DNA of 64,000 nt from Halobellus ruber (GCF_014212355.1 NZ_JACKXD010000003.1:124001-188000), one strand, 5' to 3'; counted from the stretch's first letter, positions 43,268 to 52,481 are shown. The notes: generated by a model not told the origin, from the sequence alone. Numbers and translations: made by a program.

Positions 43268-43361
43268 CCGGCGCTTGCGGGGGGTCGGCCGCGGCCGGCG
43301 CGTACCTCGTGATCGAGGCGACGGTCACCCCGCCTGGCCGTCGAACACGCGGCGGAGCGGC

Positions 43362-43563
43362 GACGCACGGAACCTGTTCCGGCTCGTGTGCGGCGCGGTC
43401 GCCGCCGGTGGGATCGCCGGCGCCCTCACGGACCAGTCGGCCGGCGTCCTGTTCTCCCCGGGCGTTGTCGGCTTCGCGATCACCCGGAACGCGCTCTACG
43501 AGCGGATCCTCGCGCGGGTCGACGACGCCCCCGGTCGGGTGCAGTTCCCGGTGGGCGTCGCAG
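43362..43563 (+). pseudogene. Remnant of a small membrane-protein gene
   Basis: One frame reads RNLFRLVCGAVAAGGIAGAL, then LFSPGVVGFAITRNALYERI, which has the look of a genuine haloarchaeal membrane protein. It has no proper start or stop: upstream the likely continuation (AAAGAYLVIEATVTP) is in another frame, and downstream the frame runs on into unrelated sequence. The 461-bp gap 43268-43728 otherwise holds only the upstream region of the 5'-nucleotidase, including an AT-rich run near 43655-43680. Confidence 0.4.
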
Positions 43564-43728
43564 GTCGTCGGCGTCGGCGGTGGTCCGTCTTCGGCGGTTA
43601 CCGATCGTTGGATGAATTAACCGATTCGTGCGAGGGAGACGACGGATCGCCCCGATTATTTCAACTTTTTAGCAATTCTTTCCGCAATCCGAACTACAAC
43701 CAGTACCCCCGGATTCGTTCGATCCGTA

Positions 43729-45324
43729 ATGTCAGACGACGAGATGCGACGGCGGTCGTTGCTCAAGTACCTCGGCGCCACCGGTATCAGCGCGACGCTC
43801 GCCGGCTGCGGCGGCGGCGACGGAGACGCTACCACCGAGGCGCCGACCGAGACGCCGACCGAGACAGCGACACAGACGGCGACGCCGGTCCCGACGGAGT
43901 CTTTGACGCTGCTCCACGACACCCACGTCGGCGGGCGGCTCGGGACCGCCGGCGCCGAGGACAACGAGAACATCGAGAGCTACTTCGGGCTGATGGACGA
44001 CCTCGCCGAGCCGGATCGGACGTTACGGCTGGGCGCCGGCGACGACCTGGGCTCGTCGGCGCTGTCCTCGGAGTTCGAGGGCCAGCACGTCGTCGACCCC
44101 TTCGAGGCCGGCGACCTCACCCACGACACGTTCGGCAACCACGACTTCGACTTCGGACCGGACGTCCTCCGGACGCGGGTCTCCGAGACCGAGGACTTCC
44201 TGTGGGTCAGCGCCAACGTCGACGAGCCCTCCGGCGAGGCGTTCGCCGGCGCGGAGGGCGCCGAACGCTACGACATCGTCGAGATCGCCGGCGTCTCAGT
44301 GGGGATCACGGGCGTCCTGACCCCGCGGGCCAGGCAGGTGACGAGCCTCGGCGACGCCGAAGTGCGGGACCCGACAGCGGCGTTGAGCGAGGTCGTCCCG
44401 GAGATGCGCGAGGAGGGCGCCGAAGTGGTGATCGTGATGTCACACGTCGCAAACGACCTGGCGCGCAACGAGATCGCCCCCAACGTCGACGGGATCGACG
44501 TCATCGTCGGCGACGACGCCGCCGAGCAGTTCGACGAGGCGGTCGAGGTCAACGACACCGTCCTCTCCTTCGTCGGCGACGAGTACGACTTCCTGGGCGA
44601 GGTCACCCTCGAAGTCGGCGACGGGGAGATCCAGTCGTACGACCGCACCGTCTACGACGTCAGCGAGGAGGAGATCGAGCCGAACGAGGCCGTCGAGGCG
44701 GTCGCCGACTTCTACCGGCGCCAGGTCGACAGCGAGGTGATCGGCGAGAGCACGGTCCCGCTCAACTGCGTCGGCGAGGACCTCCGCACGGGGGAGACCA
44801 ATATGGGCAACTTCGTCGCCGACGCGATCAGGGCCGACGTCGACTCCGACGTCGTGATCCAGAACGGCGGCGGGATCCGGACGGGCACGCTGTACCCGCC
44901 GGGCGACATCACCGACCTGCTCATCCGCCAGATCCTGCCGTTCGGCAACACGACAATCGAACTGGAGGTGAGCGGCCGGACCCTCCACGACGCCCTGGAG
45001 AACGGCGTCAGCGAGGTCGAGAGCCTCGAGGGGCGGTTCCCGCAGGTCAGCGGGATGGAGTTCGCGTGGGACCCCGACGCCGAATCGGGCGACCGGATCG
45101 ACCCGGCCGATGTCACCGTCGACGGCGAGCCGCTGGACGTCGAGGCGACATACACCCTCGGGACGAACAACTTCATGGCCGACGGCGGCGACGGGTACGG
45201 GATGCTGCCGGACGCGGCGCGGACTGGCAGCGGTGAGACGTCACTCGCACAGCTCGTGATCGACCGGATCCGGGAGCGGACGCCCATCTCCCCGGAGACC
45301 GAGGGGCGGATCACCCGGCTCTGA
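43729..45324 (+). CDS. Exported 5'-nucleotidase/metallophosphatase lipoprotein
   Basis: The protein has 531 residues. The N terminus combines a Tat motif (RRRSLLKYLG) and lipobox (TLAGC), followed by a Thr/Glu/Pro-rich linker. The metallophosphatase domain shows LTLLHDTHVGG, FGNHDFDFGPD and VIVMSHVANDLARN as metal-site blocks. The C-terminal nucleotidase domain shows TNMGNFVADAIRAD, VIQNGGGIRTGTLYPPGD and FMADGGDGYGML. It should hydrolyse extracellular nucleotides or related phosphoesters. Confidence 0.9.
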   Translation: MSDDEMRRRSLLKYLGATGISATLAGCGGGDGDATTEAPTETPTETATQTATPVPTESLTLLHDTHVGGRLGTAGAEDNENIESYFGLMDDLAEPDRTLRLGAGDDLGSSALSSEFEGQHVVDPFEAGDLTHDTFGNHDFDFGPDVLRTRVSETEDFLWVSANVDEPSGEAFAGAEGAERYDIVEIAGVSVGITGVLTPRARQVTSLGDAEVRDPTAALSEVVPEMREEGAEVVIVMSHVANDLARNEIAPNVDGIDVIVGDDAAEQFDEAVEVNDTVLSFVGDEYDFLGEVTLEVGDGEIQSYDRTVYDVSEEEIEPNEAVEAVADFYRRQVDSEVIGESTVPLNCVGEDLRTGETNMGNFVADAIRADVDSDVVIQNGGGIRTGTLYPPGDITDLLIRQILPFGNTTIELEVSGRTLHDALENGVSEVESLEGRFPQVSGMEFAWDPDAESGDRIDPADVTVDGEPLDVEATYTLGTNNFMADGGDGYGMLPDAARTGSGETSLAQLVIDRIRERTPISPETEGRITRL

Positions 45325-45429
45325 GACGGCCGTCGCATCGACACCCGAGCGCATCGGCTCCCGACGGCGAGGTCGTGACGGACCCACGCGACCGAAACCC
45401 CAATACCCGCCCCGTCCCTCCCCGAACCA

Positions 45430-46395
45430 ATGACAGCCGATTCCGGATCCGCACCCGGCGTCGACGCGGCCGCCGCGACGGAGTCGGGGGCGATCCCCCT
45501 CTCGGAAATCGCGGGGCCGTTCGACCTCCAGGCGACCTTAGAGAGCGGCCAGTCGTACCTGTGGGACCGCCCGGACGGGCGGATGTACGAGTCAATGGAC
45601 AACCGGGGCGGCGACGCGTGGTACCACACGGTCGCGCCGCCGATCGACGGCGTCACGACGGAGCCGATCGCGGTCCGGGTGCGGCAGCGCGAGGGCCGGT
45701 TGGAGTGGGTCGCGACCGACGACCCCGTCCCGCTTTTGACTCACCTGCTCCGGCTCGACGACGACCTCGACGCGATCTACGATGCTGCGCCCGACGACGA
45801 CCTGATCGAGCGGGCGATCGACGCCTATCGCGGGCTGCGGCTGGTCCGCGACCCGCCCTTCCCGTGTCTGATCTCGTTCATCTGCTCGGCACAGATGCGC
45901 GTCGCCCGGGTCCACGGGATGTCGGTCGCGCTCGCGGCGTCGTTCGGCACCGAGTACGAACTCGCCGGCGAGGCGGTGCCCGCGTTCCCCACCCCCGACC
46001 AGTTGGCCGCGCGGACCGAGGCCGAACTCCGGGACCGCAAACTCGGCTACCGCGCGCCGTACGTCAAGCGGACCGCGGAGATGGTCGCCGACGGCGAGGC
46101 CCACCCGAGCGAGGCGACGGGACTCGAGTACGAGGACGCCCGGGAGTACCTGACCCAGTTCGTCGGCGTCGGCGACAAGATCGCCGACTGCGTGCTGCTG
46201 TTCTCGCTCGGCTCCCTGGAGGCGATCCCGTTGGACACGTGGATCCGAACCGCGGTCGCGGAGTACTACCCCGACTGCGACCGCGGCGGCTACGCCGAAA
46301 CCTCGCGGGCGCTCCGGGAACAGTTGGGCGGCGAGTACGCGGGGTACGCCCAGACGTACCTGTTCTACTACCTCCGGGCCCGCGGCGACGAGTGA
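45430..46395 (+). CDS. ogg: 8-oxoguanine DNA glycosylase/AP lyase (OGG1-like)
   Basis: The protein has 321 residues. An N-terminal beta domain (PFDLQATLESGQSYLWDR) precedes the HhH-GPD core: RDKL-like RDRKLGYRAPYVKRTA, then FVGVGDKIADCVLLFSLGSL with the catalytic Lys and IPLDTWIRTAV with the catalytic Asp. It removes oxidised guanine and can cut at the resulting abasic site. An intramolecular start ambiguity exists, but ATG 45430 fits the codon bias. Confidence 0.9.
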   Translation: MTADSGSAPGVDAAAATESGAIPLSEIAGPFDLQATLESGQSYLWDRPDGRMYESMDNRGGDAWYHTVAPPIDGVTTEPIAVRVRQREGRLEWVATDDPVPLLTHLLRLDDDLDAIYDAAPDDDLIERAIDAYRGLRLVRDPPFPCLISFICSAQMRVARVHGMSVALAASFGTEYELAGEAVPAFPTPDQLAARTEAELRDRKLGYRAPYVKRTAEMVADGEAHPSEATGLEYEDAREYLTQFVGVGDKIADCVLLFSLGSLEAIPLDTWIRTAVAEYYPDCDRGGYAETSRALREQLGGEYAGYAQTYLFYYLRARGDE

Positions 46396-46681
46396 ACGTC
46401 CGGGGGACGCCACCGGCCGGCGTCAGTACCGGAGGGTCGACGACCCGCCACCGGTGGGGCTGAAGCGCCCGCGCGAGGGGTGTGGGAGTACACAGTGCTG
46501 GCCATAATACCGAATCTCATATATAAAACGTACCGTATTTTATTTTTAGAATCACTTGTTTGAGTGGCTAATTCAACAATATAGCCGTATTTCCGTTCAC
46601 GTCAGTTCAGAATAATCAATAATGTTATTACTACTGCTGTCGTCCGAGACAGCGTATCGGGAACACAGCCGGTACGCAACT
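46396..46681 (+). promoter_or_regulatory. AT-rich leader of the three-gene operon
   Basis: After about 100 bp of ordinary composition the sequence becomes strongly AT-rich (46500-46625). A TATA element catatataaaac lies at 46518-46529, and further AT runs (tattttattttta, aacaatatag) lie closer to the gene. Transcription from the first would leave a leader of about 130 nt. The composition contrast with the GC-rich genes on both sides is notable and suggests an acquired operon or a strongly regulated promoter. Confidence 0.55.
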
Positions 46682-47674
46682 ATGGCATACACTGACCACA
46701 GCGACGTGTACGGTGCGCTCCACGAGGAGGGTATCAACCGCGTCGTCACACACCTGCAACACAAGCGCCCGTCGTTGTTCAACTACGGGACCGCCCGCGT
46801 CGTCGCCGGAGCCTACGCCGCCGCCGAGGTACCACCACCCGAGTACGTGGATGTACGTCACGGGAGCCTCCCGCCCTGCGAGGCGATCCCGTACGCCCCC
46901 GAGGTGCGCGACCGTCGGTGGGACAACCCCCTGATGACAGAGGAGGAGCCGCTCCCGGTGGTGGGGACCGACGGGCTGGTCGGGATGGACTACGCGGTCC
47001 AGGTGACCGACCTCGGCATCGACTTCGCGCCGCCGACCGAGGAGCTATCGTTCAAAGACCAGCAGTACGCCGCCAACGCGTCGGTGTGTGCGGGGCTCGG
47101 CTGTCCCGGCGACGTCGAGCTCGACGGGGCGCTCGAAGCCATCGAACAGTTCCGGTCGTACGTCGAGCGCCGCGAGGACTTCGAGATGGACGCGGCGATG
47201 GACGACGAGGCGCTGCTCGCGGAGTTCGGGTTACCCGCGGTCCCACAGGCGGACCGCCTCCGCTGTTTCTGTCTCGACGTCAAGGTCGTCGGCACCGTGT
47301 CGATGGTCGATCGGCCGACCGTCGAGGGGCCGCTGACGGTGCCGCAGTCCCCGACGTTCGGGATCGACGACATCCGGCTGACCGACCTCGAGACGATAGA
47401 GGAGTTTCCGCTGCCGGCGGGGTTCGTCCACTCGCTGGAGTGTTACATCGAGGTGTTCCTCCGGCTGGGCGTGTTCCCGTCGCTGGCCGACACCATCGAA
47501 CGAACCGTCCAGCAGGCGCTGGCGATGCAGAACCCGGTGTTGACGCTGGGCGGGCTGACCGCGACGGTCGAACTGCCCACGTCCGGGGCGGTGCCGTACA
47601 ACCCCGCCATCGAGGCGGACGAACTGCGCGTGTACGTCGATCTCGACGTCGACGCGACGGGAGGTGGGCCGTGA
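46682..47674 (+). CDS. Unrecognised protein 1 of a three-gene operon (possible TULIP-like fold)
   Basis: The protein has 330 residues with no signal peptide. It opens YGALHEEGINRVVTHLQHKR and RPSLFNYGTARVVAG, an amphipathic helix then a strand-like segment, and continues as mainly beta sequence with a helix-rich middle (residues about 140-185). It has unusually many cysteines for a haloarchaeal cytosolic protein (SVCAGLGC, LRCFCL). The end (LGGLTATVELPTSGAVPYN) is again beta. The pattern resembles lipid-binding TULIP proteins such as P47/OrfX, but that is only a guess. The start at 46682 is preferred; an upstream ATG at 46622 would add 20 residues. Its stop overlaps the next start (GTGA). Confidence 0.7.
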   Translation: MAYTDHSDVYGALHEEGINRVVTHLQHKRPSLFNYGTARVVAGAYAAAEVPPPEYVDVRHGSLPPCEAIPYAPEVRDRRWDNPLMTEEEPLPVVGTDGLVGMDYAVQVTDLGIDFAPPTEELSFKDQQYAANASVCAGLGCPGDVELDGALEAIEQFRSYVERREDFEMDAAMDDEALLAEFGLPAVPQADRLRCFCLDVKVVGTVSMVDRPTVEGPLTVPQSPTFGIDDIRLTDLETIEEFPLPAGFVHSLECYIEVFLRLGVFPSLADTIERTVQQALAMQNPVLTLGGLTATVELPTSGAVPYNPAIEADELRVYVDLDVDATGGGP

Positions 47675-48678
47675 CCCACCTCACGCTGGCGGTGTCCGAG
47701 GCGGGCGTCAACGACGTGGTCGCCGCGCTGTTGGACCCGTCGGTCACCCGGATCCGGGCACAGCCGTCCACGGCCGGGGGCGCGTTCTCGGTGTCGGCCG
47801 ACATCGATGGCCACCTCGAACACGGCGACCGGCTGGTCGACTTCCGGGACACCCCCGACCAGGTGAAGCTGGACGAACTCGACGTGGTGTGGGACACCTT
47901 CGACCTCGACTTCGAGCTGGACATCCCCGAGGTCTGCATCGGCGGGTTCTGCATCACGCCGGGGTGGTTCGGCGACTGCGTCCGCGCGCCCCGGAAGTGC
48001 TTCTTCGAGGCCGATCCGGACCTGTCGCTGACGCTGGATCTCGGGTGGGTTCGGTCGGAGATATCGGTACTGGCCGACCTCCTGGTCGGGTACAGCACCA
48101 ACCGGACGACGGACTACCTGCAGGCCCAAGTCGACGAACACGACGCCCTGGAGGCGCTCGAAGCCGCCGGCGAGTCCGGGCCGGTCGATCCCCCGCTCGT
48201 GAACTCCTGGGACGTGAGCCTCCTGCCGGACACGTTCGACGTCGACGTCTTCGACGTGGCCGACATCGTCGGCGACCTGGTCGAGGATCTGCTCGACCGG
48301 GCCGTCGACGCGCTCGTCGGCTTCCTGCCGGACTGGGCCATCGACGTGCTGGAGGGGATCGCCGGCTCGCTCGTGGGGTTCATCCGCGACGCGCTCGACA
48401 TCGGCGACGACGCCGCCGAGTGGCTCTCGGACATCATCGGGGTGAGCCTGGATGTCCCCGGAATCATCATCGAAATGCTCGACGAGTACTTCATCGACTA
48501 CCCGGTGTTCCGCATCGAGGACCCGTTCCCGGTGCTGGACTGGTCGCCGCCGCTGGGCGACCCGACGATGGGCAACGAACCGCGACTCATTCCGGTCACG
48601 GTGCCCATCGAGGCACTCGACTTGGACCTCACCGAAACCGAGGTCGTTCTCACGGCGACCGTCGGAGTGTACCAATGA
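47671..48678 (+). CDS. Unrecognised protein 2 of the three-gene operon (possible TULIP-like fold)
   Basis: The protein has 335 residues, starts at GTG 47671 and overlaps the first gene by 4 bases. It begins LTLAVSEAGVNDVVAALLD, which parallels EEGINRVV of protein 1, then has a beta-rich Asp-rich part. A cysteine cluster follows (VCIGGFCITPGWFGDCVRAP and RKCFF, spacings 4, 8 and 7). Residues about 190-265 are a long amphipathic and hydrophobic helical stretch (ALVGFLPDWAIDVLEGIAGS, then LVGFIRDALD) that could insert in or coat a membrane. It ends with strands (LIPVTVPIEALDLDLTETEV). No signal peptide is visible. Confidence 0.7.
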   Translation: MTHLTLAVSEAGVNDVVAALLDPSVTRIRAQPSTAGGAFSVSADIDGHLEHGDRLVDFRDTPDQVKLDELDVVWDTFDLDFELDIPEVCIGGFCITPGWFGDCVRAPRKCFFEADPDLSLTLDLGWVRSEISVLADLLVGYSTNRTTDYLQAQVDEHDALEALEAAGESGPVDPPLVNSWDVSLLPDTFDVDVFDVADIVGDLVEDLLDRAVDALVGFLPDWAIDVLEGIAGSLVGFIRDALDIGDDAAEWLSDIIGVSLDVPGIIIEMLDEYFIDYPVFRIEDPFPVLDWSPPLGDPTMGNEPRLIPVTVPIEALDLDLTETEVVLTATVGVYQ

Positions 48679-49586
48679 CCACCACTACCGCACCCGGGCT
48701 GAACCGCTATCTGTTCACCGAGACGGGCGCCGACAGCGCCGCCGTGAACGTGCTCGGAACCCTCGTCCACCGGTTCCCCGACGAGGGCGACTACCTGATC
48801 AGGGTTCGTCGGGACGGCGAACTCGTCGGCTCGCGGCTCCTGGCCGTGAGCGACGACTACCACACCATCCAGGCGACTTACGACCTCGCGTCGTTCGACG
48901 ACGCCGACGCCGGATCCGACCCGGAGGGCTGCTCCTGTGAGGGAGAGTTCGACTGCATCCGCGAGGACGGCGTCGCGGTCTTCCACGTCGGGAGCGGCCC
49001 CGGCGGCTACTCGATCACCGTGGATCCGGTGGGTGAGCGCCGGGAGCGCCGGGAGTTCGACAGCGACGAACTGGTCGAGGACGACCTGTTCTCGGTGCTG
49101 CTGTTGCGCCCCGGCCGGTACACCGCCCGGAACGAGGTCGACGGCGCCGAGGTGGCCGTCACGGTCCGGTACCCCGACGGCCGGATCGACGCCGCCCGGC
49201 AGGACGCCGAGCTCGTCACCGTCGACGACGAGGGATTCGACGCCGAGGCGATCGAGCTGGACCCCGCTCGGGGGGTGAGCTTCCTGATAGAGGCGCCGGC
49301 ACGGATCGTGGTCGAACTCGACGCCGCCGACGAGCGCGCCGGCGACGACGTCGGCCCCACGAAGGTCGGTCGCCGGTCGCCGACGCTCACGGTCGGATCG
49401 GTGGTGCCGTTCGAGCCCGCCGATTTCTCCGAACGCGAGGTCGAGGCACAGCTCGAAAACGTCACCAGCGCCAACGACCTCCGGGCGTTGTTGGTGGCGG
49501 AGCGCCGCGGGAACGACCGGAGCACCGTCGTCGAGGCGATGCGCGGGAAGCTCCGTGACACCGTTCGGCGGAACCGATCGCCGTAG
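48675..49586 (+). CDS. Unrecognised protein 3 of the three-gene operon (two beta domains)
   Basis: The protein has 303 residues, with its start overlapping the previous stop (ATGA). Two beta-sandwich-like parts are seen. The first is GDYLIRVRRDGELVGSRLLA and HTIQATYDLASF. The second, around GRYTARNEVDGAEVAVTVRY, may be a repeat of the same fold. A cysteine cluster CSCEGEFDC links them. The last 70 residues (FSEREVEAQLENVTSANDLR onward) are helical and basic. Neither domain is recognised. Coupling with the first two genes suggests that all three products form one complex. Confidence 0.7.
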   Translation: MTTTTAPGLNRYLFTETGADSAAVNVLGTLVHRFPDEGDYLIRVRRDGELVGSRLLAVSDDYHTIQATYDLASFDDADAGSDPEGCSCEGEFDCIREDGVAVFHVGSGPGGYSITVDPVGERRERREFDSDELVEDDLFSVLLLRPGRYTARNEVDGAEVAVTVRYPDGRIDAARQDAELVTVDDEGFDAEAIELDPARGVSFLIEAPARIVVELDAADERAGDDVGPTKVGRRSPTLTVGSVVPFEPADFSEREVEAQLENVTSANDLRALLVAERRGNDRSTVVEAMRGKLRDTVRRNRSP

Positions 49587-49700
49587 CGGTCTCGAAGGGG
49601 GTCGGGATCCGGACGACCGCCCAGCCGGCCCCCGTCTATCGCCCACGACGTTGTCACGACCGGCGAACCTTTGATGCCGCCGGCGACCGTACTTGCCCGT

Positions 49701-50153
49701 ATGGACTGCAGAGTCGTCGTCGAGGCCGCCATTCCGGTGTACGACGTGACGACGCCCGAGGAGGCCATCCGGATCGCCATCTCGAAGACCGGCGGGATGC
49801 TCAACCCCGACCTGAGTTACGTCGAGATCTCGATGGGCTCCCGAACCTCCCCCGACGGCGAGGAGCTTCCCCCGGCGTTCATCGCGGCCGACGAGGCGCT
49901 CGTCGCCCTGGAGTTGGAGATGACCGTGTTCAACGTCGAACAGGAGGAACACGCCTCCCGAATCGCCCGGAAGGAGATCGGCCAGCGGCTGGAGAACGTC
50001 CCGCTGAAGGTACTCTCGGTCGAGGAGATCGAAGGTTCCGACGACAGCGACGACGCGGACGCGGGGACCGACACCGGAGACGAGGACCCGACCTCCGACG
50101 GGGGCGAGGACGACCTCATCCCGGAGTTCGACGAGCTGGTCGAAGACGGGTGA
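49701..50153 (+). CDS. DUF555 family protein
   Basis: The protein has 150 residues. MDCRVVVEAAIPVYDVTTPE and then AIRIAISKTGGMLNPDLSYV are the family signature; the last 40 residues are an acidic low-complexity tail ending DLIPEFDELVEDG. The family is found in archaea and has no known function. ATG 49701 starts at the conserved strand. Confidence 0.88.
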   Translation: MDCRVVVEAAIPVYDVTTPEEAIRIAISKTGGMLNPDLSYVEISMGSRTSPDGEELPPAFIAADEALVALELEMTVFNVEQEEHASRIARKEIGQRLENVPLKVLSVEEIEGSDDSDDADAGTDTGDEDPTSDGGEDDLIPEFDELVEDG

Positions 50154-50276
50154 CGGGATCGCGGCACCGCCGCCGGGAGGGGCGATCGTCGGCGGGAGCG
50201 GGTTCCGGAGGACTACCGTCGAGCGACGGTACCACGGCTAACGGGGTAAGGAGTCCGCAGAACGGCGCGTGGGAAG

Positions 50277-50513
50277 TCAGTCGGCGGTCGCGGCGACGCG
50301 GGTCCGTTCTTCCTCGTCGAAGGATCCGGTGATCCCGGTAATCAGTCGGAACACTGCGTCCTTGTGATCAGTTTTCGATTTGTGGATCGATGTCGGCCGG
50401 ACGCCGAGTTCGTTGTACGCTTCGAGCGGTACTTCCTCTTCGTCCCACGATTCGACCTGTGTGTGTACCTCCGCAAGCAGGCCGTGAAGGTGGATGAGCT
50501 CCTGCTTTTTCAT
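50277..50513 (-). CDS. UPF0058 family protein
   Basis: The protein has 78 residues. MKKQELIHLHGLLAEVHTQV is the hallmark start of UPF0058, followed by LGVRPTSIHKSKTDHKDAVF. The histidine-rich helix may bind metal. ATG 50513 is preferred to the ATG two codons upstream. The function is unknown. Confidence 0.85.
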   Translation of the reverse strand: MKKQELIHLHGLLAEVHTQVESWDEEEVPLEAYNELGVRPTSIHKSKTDHKDAVFRLITGITGSFDEEERTRVAATAD

Positions 50514-50651
50514 AAGCATCCGTAGTTAAGACTGGAGGGATATATTACTATCCTGAGTATCGTTAACACGCTTCTCCCGAATATCGGCCCGAAACGCCCC
50601 AATTCGACCGATTAACCGTGTTCGATGATGAAGGATCGGGAGCGCCGAGTC

Positions 50652-50731
50652 ATACTGTTGGCTATAAGTACGTGAAGATTTTCGGCACCCCAGGGTGTCG
50701 AAATCCTTCACGCGACTATAGCCGACAGTAT
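50652..50731. repeat. Palindromic element, family B, copy 2
   Basis: This 80-bp near-palindrome is bounded by atactgttggc and gccgacagtat with the inner arms cggcacccc and gggtgtcga. It lies between the UPF0058 gene and the aIF2-beta gene, upstream of both starts. Confidence 0.85.
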
Positions 50732-50827
50732 CACGCGCCGACCCGGGGGCCCGCAGCGACGGGCGCGGCCGGCCGTCGGGAGTCGGGAACATGAACGTTT
50801 TACACGGCGCTGTCCGTTGGGTCGCGT

Positions 50828-51235
50828 ATGGACTACGAGGATCAACTCGATCGAGCACTCGAACGGTCGCCCGACATCGCCGAGGCCGGGGGACGCTTCG
50901 AGGTCCCGGACCCGGAGGTGCGTGCGGAGGGCAACAGGACGGTCTGGGAGAACTTCGGGGCGGTCCACGACCGGCTGGCGCGGGAGCCCGACCACGTGAT
51001 GCGGTTCCTGCAGTCGGAGCTCGGCACCAGCGCACAGATCGACGACCGGGGGCGGGCGCGGTTCACCGGCGACTTCAAGCAGCGCCGGATCGCCGACGCC
51101 GTGGAGTCGTACGTCGACGGCTTTGTGACGTGCTCTGAGTGTCGCTCGCCGGACACCCAGCTTGTCGACGAGCGGGGCACGACGGTGCTGAAATGTGACG
51201 CCTGCGGGGCGATCTCGTCGATTCCGGACCTGTAA
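50828..51235 (+). CDS. Translation initiation factor aIF2 subunit beta
   Basis: The protein has 135 residues. The middle alpha/beta domain contains DHVMRFLQSELGTSAQIDDR and RFTGDFKQRRIADAVESYV. The C-terminal zinc ribbon has two CxxC pairs (FVTCSECRSPDTQ and LKCDACGAI). It is part of the aIF2 complex that delivers initiator tRNA. The length is as expected for archaea. Confidence 0.93.
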   Translation: MDYEDQLDRALERSPDIAEAGGRFEVPDPEVRAEGNRTVWENFGAVHDRLAREPDHVMRFLQSELGTSAQIDDRGRARFTGDFKQRRIADAVESYVDGFVTCSECRSPDTQLVDERGTTVLKCDACGAISSIPDL

Positions 51236-51245
51236 ACGCCGACCG

Positions 51246-51425
51246 CTACTCGAACTGTTTGACCGCGTTGAGGTCGCGTTCGGTCCGCATGAACTCCGCG
51301 AGGCGGCGGGTCGCGCCGCAGGCCGAACACGTGAAGTTGTTCCGGTGGCCCGGCAGCGACGACGGCTCGTCCTGCCAGCTCTTTGAACATTCGGGACACA
51401 GCAGTCTCACGAACGCTTCGACCAT
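51246..51425 (-). CDS. Small zinc-ribbon protein
   Basis: The protein has 59 residues. Two CxxC pairs (LLCPECSKSWQDE and FTCSACGATRR) make a zinc ribbon. The tail EFMRTERDLNAVKQFE is conserved, as far as I recall, in a haloarchaeal family labelled DUF7836. ATG 51425 begins just before the first strand. It is convergent with aIF2-beta and 66 bp past the tfb stop in the same leftward direction. Confidence 0.8.
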   Translation of the reverse strand: MVEAFVRLLCPECSKSWQDEPSSLPGHRNNFTCSACGATRRLAEFMRTERDLNAVKQFE

Positions 51426-51491
51426 ACGCGTGGTCACTGTCGGTACGTCAATAAACCTTGGTGCACGGTACCGCCAAGGGGCAGGCGTCGC

Positions 51492-52481
51492 CTACGCCGC
51501 CACTCCGGCGTCGCTGGCCTCCAGAAGCTCCTTGTAGCGGTTCCGGATCGTGACCTCGGAGACGTCGGCGACCTCGCTGACCTGGTTCTGGGTGACCTTC
51601 TCGTTCGTGAGCAGCGCCGCGGCGTAGACCGCGGCGGCGGCGAGCCCCACCGGCGACTTCCCCGAGTGGATCGCGGCGCGCTTCGCGCTCTCCAGCAGCT
51701 CCCGCGCCCGGCGCTCGGCCTCGTCGGAGAGATCGAGGTCGGAGGCGAAGCGGGGGACGTACTGTGCGGGATCGGCGGGCTCGACCTCCAGCTTCAGCTC
51801 GCGGACCACGTAGCGGTACGTCCGCGTCAGTTCCATCTTGTCGACCCGCGAGACGCGCTCGATCTCGTCGAGCGAGCGCGGCGTGCCGGCCTGTCGGGCG
51901 GCGGCGTACAGCGCCGCGGTCGCGACGCCCTCGATGGAGCGGCCGGGGAGCAGATCCTCGTCGAGGGCGCGGCGGTAGATGACCGAGGCGGTCTCCCGGA
52001 CGTTCTCCGGCAGTCCGAGCGCCGACGCCATCCGGTCGATCTCGCCGAGCGCCTGCTTGAGGTTCCGCTCCTTCGAGTCGCGGGTCCGGAACCGTTCGTT
52101 CCAGGTCCGGAGCCGCTGCATCTGCTCGCGCTGCCGCGACGACAGGGAGTTGCCGTAGGCGTCCTTGTTCTGCCACCCGATGTTGGTGGACAGCCCCTTG
52201 TCGTGCATCAGGTTCGTCGTCGGCGCACCCACGCGGGACTTCTGATCACGCTCGGCGCTGTCGAAGGCGCGCCACTCCGGCCCGCGGTCGATCGAGTCCT
52301 CGTCGACGACCAGCCCGCAGTCCGAACACACCGTCTCGCCGCGGGACTCGTCGACGACGACGTTGCCGCCGCACTCCGGGCAGACGAGCTCCTCGCGTTC
52401 CGCCTCGTGTTCGTGTTCGACGGTGTCCGTTCGTGCCGCGCTGTACCCCTCCGTTCGGTCTCTGAGTTGTGTGTCGCTCAT
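51492..52481 (-). CDS. tfb: Transcription initiation factor TFB
   Basis: The protein has 329 residues. The N-terminal zinc ribbon has Cys34/37 and Cys52/55 (VCPECGGN and TVCSDCGLV), then the B-finger with EWRAFDSAERDQKSRVGAP. Two cyclin repeats follow (about 130-220 and 225-315), the second with SPVGLAAAAVYAAALLTNEK. TFB binds TBP-TATA and recruits RNA polymerase. Haloarchaea carry several TFBs; which one this is cannot be told. Confidence 0.95.
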   Translation of the reverse strand: MSDTQLRDRTEGYSAARTDTVEHEHEAEREELVCPECGGNVVVDESRGETVCSDCGLVVDEDSIDRGPEWRAFDSAERDQKSRVGAPTTNLMHDKGLSTNIGWQNKDAYGNSLSSRQREQMQRLRTWNERFRTRDSKERNLKQALGEIDRMASALGLPENVRETASVIYRRALDEDLLPGRSIEGVATAALYAAARQAGTPRSLDEIERVSRVDKMELTRTYRYVVRELKLEVEPADPAQYVPRFASDLDLSDEAERRARELLESAKRAAIHSGKSPVGLAAAAVYAAALLTNEKVTQNQVSEVADVSEVTIRNRYKELLEASDAGVAA

